The notes below the pieces were generated by a model, which saw only the letters and a list, made by a program, of their open reading frames with translations, did no database searches and was not told the DNA's origin. A DNA stretch of 64,000 nt, taken from the NCBI GenBank assembly GCA_947460825.1, contig CANHHA010000014.1, forward strand, positions 1-64,000. The letters run 5' to 3'. The stretch comes from Flavobacteriales bacterium (GTDB lineage Bacteria; Bacteroidota; Bacteroidia; Flavobacteriales_D; Crocinitomicaceae). The position numbers were made by a program, and so were the translations under genes. Shown one piece after another: positions 60,420-64,000 of this stretch (the first letter of the stretch is position 1; each line of letters starts with the position of its first letter).

Positions 60420-63400
60420 ATGAGATATTTCTTACTCTTTAGTTTATTTCTTTTTGGATTTAATCTATCCTTTGCTTCTCATGTGATGGGTGGAGAAATC
60501 ACGTGGAAGTGCGGTGGAAATGGCGGATACCTCTTTGAATTGGTGTTTTACCGCGACTGTAACGGGGCTGAGGTTAATGTGTTGTCTGAAAACCTTCGCG
60601 TCTGGAACCATCCGAGCGTAACGAACATCACGGTGAATTATATCTCGCGTACCGATATTTCACCAACCTGTACTCAAGTTTCAGGCGGACCACAACCTTT
60701 GGATTGTGGGACTGGGTCCAATGGTGGCAACGGAATCGGCGCAACAGAAAAAGTCATCTATCGGTCGACTGAAGTCATGCTTCCCGGAACCCCACCGGCT
60801 CAAGGATGGATTTTTACCTACGAGAATTTCGCGCGATCGAATGCCATTACCAACCTAACCAATCCCTCCACCTACGGCATGACCATCTCGGCTACGATGT
60901 TTGCTATCGGCGGACAAACAGGCTGTCAAGACAACTCGCCACAATTCCTTCAATCGCCATACTTTGTTAGCTGCGTTGGTGATCCCTTTGTGTACAACAT
61001 GAACGCCATAGATCCAGACATGGATTCATTGCGCTTTGAATTCAGCGCACCCCTCAACCATTTCCCACAAGGGAGCTTTAATCCCCCCGTAAATCCAGCT
61101 CCGGTGCCTTTCGACCTCGGATTTACGTACCAATCCCCCACCCCCTCCGCGGCCATTAGCCCTGGAAGTATTCCAGCTCAACTCAATCCTCAAAATGGGG
61201 AACTAACCTTTACCTCCACCCTTCAAGGGAATTTCGTAGTTAAGATCAAGGTGTACTCCTACCGCTTAGGACAACTAATTTCACAGGTGGAACGAGAAAT
61301 GCAACTCGTCGTGGTACCTTGTCAACCCAATAATGCCCCGCAATTCACGCCACCATTCGCTGGTTCATTTACCACTACCGTAGATGCAGGAGCCTTGGTA
61401 AACTTCAATTTATTAGCTTCAGATAATGGATTCCTTCAGAATGGTGCAGCACAATCCGTGAGCATCAGCGCAACGGGCCCCATGTTCGGAACCAATTTCA
61501 CCGCAGCCACCGGGTGTGGCATTGAACCCTGCGCATTTACTACCGGATTGCCCGCTACAGGAGTAGGCCAAGCAAATGTCCCTTTTACATGGCAAACCGA
61601 TTGCGACCACCTCACAAACTCCTTTGGAATTGTGGCCGAAACCGTTCCGTACTTTTTCGTGTTTAAAGCCCAAGATAATTATTGTCAAGTTCCCAAGGTA
61701 AGTTATGCCACGGTACAAATCAATGTGCGGAATCCTGGTATCATCGCTGCACCTTCCTTACATTGCATTAGCTATACCAACGGGAATTATGAACTTTCGT
61801 GGAATCCCGTTTCAAATCCACAGAACACCTTTGTTTCCTATTCGCTGTATTCCCTTCAAAACGGATTGATTACCACGATCAACGACATCAATACCACGAC
61901 GTTTTCGATCGGTGGAGCGCAAGCAAATCAAGATTTTTATTTGGGCGTTGTATCCGGTTGCAACGGAAGCATCACACGATTCAGCGACACCTTACACCCC
62001 ATCATTCTTCAATTAACCAACCCCAATAATGGTACGGCCTTGCTGCAATGGAACGCACCAAGCGCAATAAATCTTGGGGGGTATTATCACATTTATCAGC
62101 AAACAGGAAACGGTCCGTGGGTTTTATACGACAGCGTTCCGTATGGAACTACGTTCTACAAAGACACCGTGCGCATTTGCTCCGGAACATTGGGCTATCA
62201 AATCATCTATCCACATAACGGGTGCACCTTTGAATCCAATACACCAAGCGACCAATTTGAAGACATGCTTACGCCTGTCATCCCCATCATTCAAGGCGTT
62301 GGATTTGATCCGGTCAGTGGAAGCCTCATCTTAACGTGGAATCAAAACAGTCAATCAGACACCTATGGGTATGTAATCTACACCTTGGATGCCAACAACG
62401 TGTTATATGAAATCGATACCGTATGGGGAATCGCAAATACTACCTACACCTATGTTCCAAGTGGTACGGGTCCGTTTACGTTTTCAGTAGCGGCCTTTGA
62501 TTCTTGCTTTACGACGGCAGTTCCAATCACCTACCAAACCTCGGGAAAAGCTCCCTTAAATGGAAGCATCCGCTTAGACGGCGCCATTAATGCGTGTGAT
62601 CAATCCATCAACTTAGCGTGGACCTCATACCTCGGTTGGAGTGTGAGTTCCTATCAAGTATACTCCTATGAAAACGGGCAGTTGGTATTGCTAGGTACAA
62701 CAAATGCCTTGAACAGCACCATCGACGTCGTGGGCGGAAATACTTACACCCTATATGTTCAAGCAAACCTCAGCAATGGGAATTCGGTGCTTTCAAATCC
62801 GTATACCTTTGTTGTGCCCCTTCCCGGACAACCCAACTTTCACTACCTGCAAGCGGCCAGCGTAAGTGGGAATTCAGTGGATGTGCGGGTCTATGTGGAT
62901 CAAAACGCTGGGATTAACCAGGTACAAATTGAACGAGAGGAAACCCCGGGAAATTTTGCAGCAATCGGAACAGCAACGGTTGTAAACAACTTGGCTCAGT
63001 TTACCGACGCGCAAGCAGATGTAATGAATCAAACCAATACCTACCGTTCTAAATACATCGACACCTGCGGTAACATTGGCAGTCCATCCAATGCGGCCAC
63101 CACCATCTTAGCCACGGGAATAGCCAATGATGAAACGCAAATCAATGTAATCAGTTGGACCCCTTACCTTGGTTTTGAAGTTGGGGTGAGTACGTATGAA
63201 GTATACCGAATCGAACCGGATGGTTCTGCTACGCTCATTCAAACGGTTCCTAATGGCCAATACAGCATCGAGGACAGTGTTGATTCGGGTCCCTACCCCG
63301 GAGAAATCTGTTACTACATCGAAGCACGTGAACTCATCAACAATTACGGAATAGAAGAACGGTGCGCGAGCAATACAGTTTGCCTCACCTATACTCCCAT

Positions 63401-63674
63401 TATCTATATTCCGAACAGTGTTTTTCCGGAAGGCATAAATAACGTATTCAAGCCCGTTGCCACCAACATCGACCCGAGCATCTTTAAAATGACGATCATG
63501 AATCGTTGGAGCAATATTATCTTTGAAACTACGGATTTCAACCTGGGTTGGAATGGTAGATTACAATCCACGAACGAATTGGTGCCAAACGATATGTACA
63601 TTTACGTGATGGAATTTTATGATGCCGCAGGGAATCAATTAATCAAACGAGGAGAGGTTTATGTTATTCGCTGA
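60420..63674 (+). CDS. Secreted protein with SHVMGGEITW domain, FN3-like modules and T9SS type B domain
   Basis: 1084 residues with a signal peptide (ending LSFAS). The mature part starts HVMGGEITWKCGGNGG...YRDCNG, a domain found at the start of many gliding-type Bacteroidota surface proteins. Cadherin/FN3-like modules fill ~220-990, repeated YxIYSYENG/WxxYLGW-type segments among them. The C-terminal ~85 residues (IYIPNSVFPEGINNVF, MNRWSNIIFETTD) are a divergent gliding-type T9SS type B domain. Adhesin or surface structural protein. A glycosyltransferase gene overlaps its end by 14 bases. Confidence 0.85.
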   Translation: MRYFLLFSLFLFGFNLSFASHVMGGEITWKCGGNGGYLFELVFYRDCNGAEVNVLSENLRVWNHPSVTNITVNYISRTDISPTCTQVSGGPQPLDCGTGSNGGNGIGATEKVIYRSTEVMLPGTPPAQGWIFTYENFARSNAITNLTNPSTYGMTISATMFAIGGQTGCQDNSPQFLQSPYFVSCVGDPFVYNMNAIDPDMDSLRFEFSAPLNHFPQGSFNPPVNPAPVPFDLGFTYQSPTPSAAISPGSIPAQLNPQNGELTFTSTLQGNFVVKIKVYSYRLGQLISQVEREMQLVVVPCQPNNAPQFTPPFAGSFTTTVDAGALVNFNLLASDNGFLQNGAAQSVSISATGPMFGTNFTAATGCGIEPCAFTTGLPATGVGQANVPFTWQTDCDHLTNSFGIVAETVPYFFVFKAQDNYCQVPKVSYATVQINVRNPGIIAAPSLHCISYTNGNYELSWNPVSNPQNTFVSYSLYSLQNGLITTINDINTTTFSIGGAQANQDFYLGVVSGCNGSITRFSDTLHPIILQLTNPNNGTALLQWNAPSAINLGGYYHIYQQTGNGPWVLYDSVPYGTTFYKDTVRICSGTLGYQIIYPHNGCTFESNTPSDQFEDMLTPVIPIIQGVGFDPVSGSLILTWNQNSQSDTYGYVIYTLDANNVLYEIDTVWGIANTTYTYVPSGTGPFTFSVAAFDSCFTTAVPITYQTSGKAPLNGSIRLDGAINACDQSINLAWTSYLGWSVSSYQVYSYENGQLVLLGTTNALNSTIDVVGGNTYTLYVQANLSNGNSVLSNPYTFVVPLPGQPNFHYLQAASVSGNSVDVRVYVDQNAGINQVQIEREETPGNFAAIGTATVVNNLAQFTDAQADVMNQTNTYRSKYIDTCGNIGSPSNAATTILATGIANDETQINVISWTPYLGFEVGVSTYEVYRIEPDGSATLIQTVPNGQYSIEDSVDSGPYPGEICYYIEARELINNYGIEERCASNTVCLTYTPIIYIPNSVFPEGINNVFKPVATNIDPSIFKMTIMNRWSNIIFETTDFNLGWNGRLQSTNELVPNDMYIYVMEFYDAAGNQLIKRGEVYVIR

Positions 63675-64000
63675 CAATGCGCGCATTTTAATTATTCAAA
63701 CCGCCTTCCTTGGTGATGTCATACTCGCGACATCCGTGGTTAATTCCATTAAAGCCCAATACCCCGAGGCGCAGGTTGATTTACTGGTAAAAAAAGGAAA
63801 TGAACTCCTAGTGCTGGGTCACCCCAATATACATCGGGTGCTCACCTTTGATAAATCGAGAAAATGGCGGGACATCCTACGACTCGTTCGTGCCAACCGA
63901 GCAGCGCGCTATGACTTCATTGTAAACCTGCATCGCTTTGCTTCTTCCGGACTCATTGCCGTGCTAAGCCAAACTAAAACCATAGGGTTTGACAAAAACC
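63661..64000 (+). CDS. Family 9 glycosyltransferase (heptosyltransferase-like), 3' partial
   Basis: The ATG at 63661 overlaps the preceding cargo gene by 14 bases. The 113 codons seen read ARILIIQTAFLGDVILATSVV, YPEAQVDLLVKKGNELLV and YDFIVNLHRFASSGLIAVLS, the N-terminal Rossmann domain of ADP-heptose:LPS heptosyltransferase-type enzymes (WaaC/WaaF family). It runs off the window. It could act on LPS core or other surface glycan; the acceptor is not visible. Confidence 0.88.
   Translation, partial: MLFADNARILIIQTAFLGDVILATSVVNSIKAQYPEAQVDLLVKKGNELLVLGHPNIHRVLTFDKSRKWRDILRLVRANRAARYDFIVNLHRFASSGLIAVLSQTKTIGFDKN

Overview
The window comes from a member of the Bacteroidota, most likely the Flavobacteriales. 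The evidence is six very large secreted proteins ending in type IX secretion (T9SS) sorting domains, the T9SS outer-membrane protein PorQ, the gliding proteins GldB and GldC, a GlsA/GlsB-like amino-acid-lipid gene pair, and repeated use of the Bacteroidota -7 promoter box TAnnTTTG a few bases before start codons. The mosaic adhesins recall the Fluviicola/Crocinitomix group, but that is only an impression. No rRNA, tRNA, CRISPR array, transposase or integrase was seen.

Layout. 1-11.8 kb is housekeeping plus surface genes: the end of a CotH-like T9SS cargo, a DUF6132-rhodanese-rhodanese operon, trhO, lgt, the E1-alpha and E2 genes of pyruvate dehydrogenase, and a 1243-residue T9SS type B cargo. 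11.8-16.3 kb is a decaying accessory block. It starts with a 21-bp tandem array and is bracketed by 31-bp direct repeats. It holds a broken ORF6N gene with a 54-bp hairpin-rich in-frame interruption, an unknown gene beside an attC-like imperfect palindrome, a FISUMP lipoprotein gene ended early by a nonsense codon, a DUF2927-like gene and a frameshifted small exported protein. 16.3-18.7 kb is an AT-rich T9SS cargo gene lying between a ~145-bp pseudogene fragment and the matching part of an intact PH-like membrane gene.

18.7-31 kb carries a DUF4476 protein, an exonuclease/GIY-YIG fusion, a metallo-beta-lactamase-fold hydrolase, the amino-acid-lipid acyltransferase pair, an ECF sigma factor with an unknown upstream partner, porQ, an ABC-F ATPase and a gene-free stretch with a 299-bp tandem duplication built from 17-nt mini-palindromes. 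31-41.6 kb carries a Rieske-like lipoprotein with ferredoxin, nadE with an outer-membrane barrel, the divergent gldB-gldC-DUF2797-gtrA operon, rluF, a CapA-like lipoprotein, a PagL-like lipid A deacylase with a DUF2807 lipoprotein, and a VIT-family transporter.

41.7-47.9 kb is the most unusual metabolic locus: a LysR regulator divergent from a tightly packed seven-gene operon (NADP-isocitrate dehydrogenase, two related small coiled-coil proteins flanking a 49-residue membrane protein, a DUF6671 protein, a dihydroorotase and an SbtA-type Na+/bicarbonate transporter), closed by a terminator. It links bicarbonate uptake to reactions that use or exchange CO2/HCO3-. 48-64 kb returns to surface biology: a SprB-repeat cargo, an M42 peptidase behind a 1358-residue cargo, a FabK/nitronate monooxygenase-like flavoprotein, an M16 peptidase pair, a FISUMP lipoprotein, a 1084-residue cargo and the start of a family 9 glycosyltransferase.
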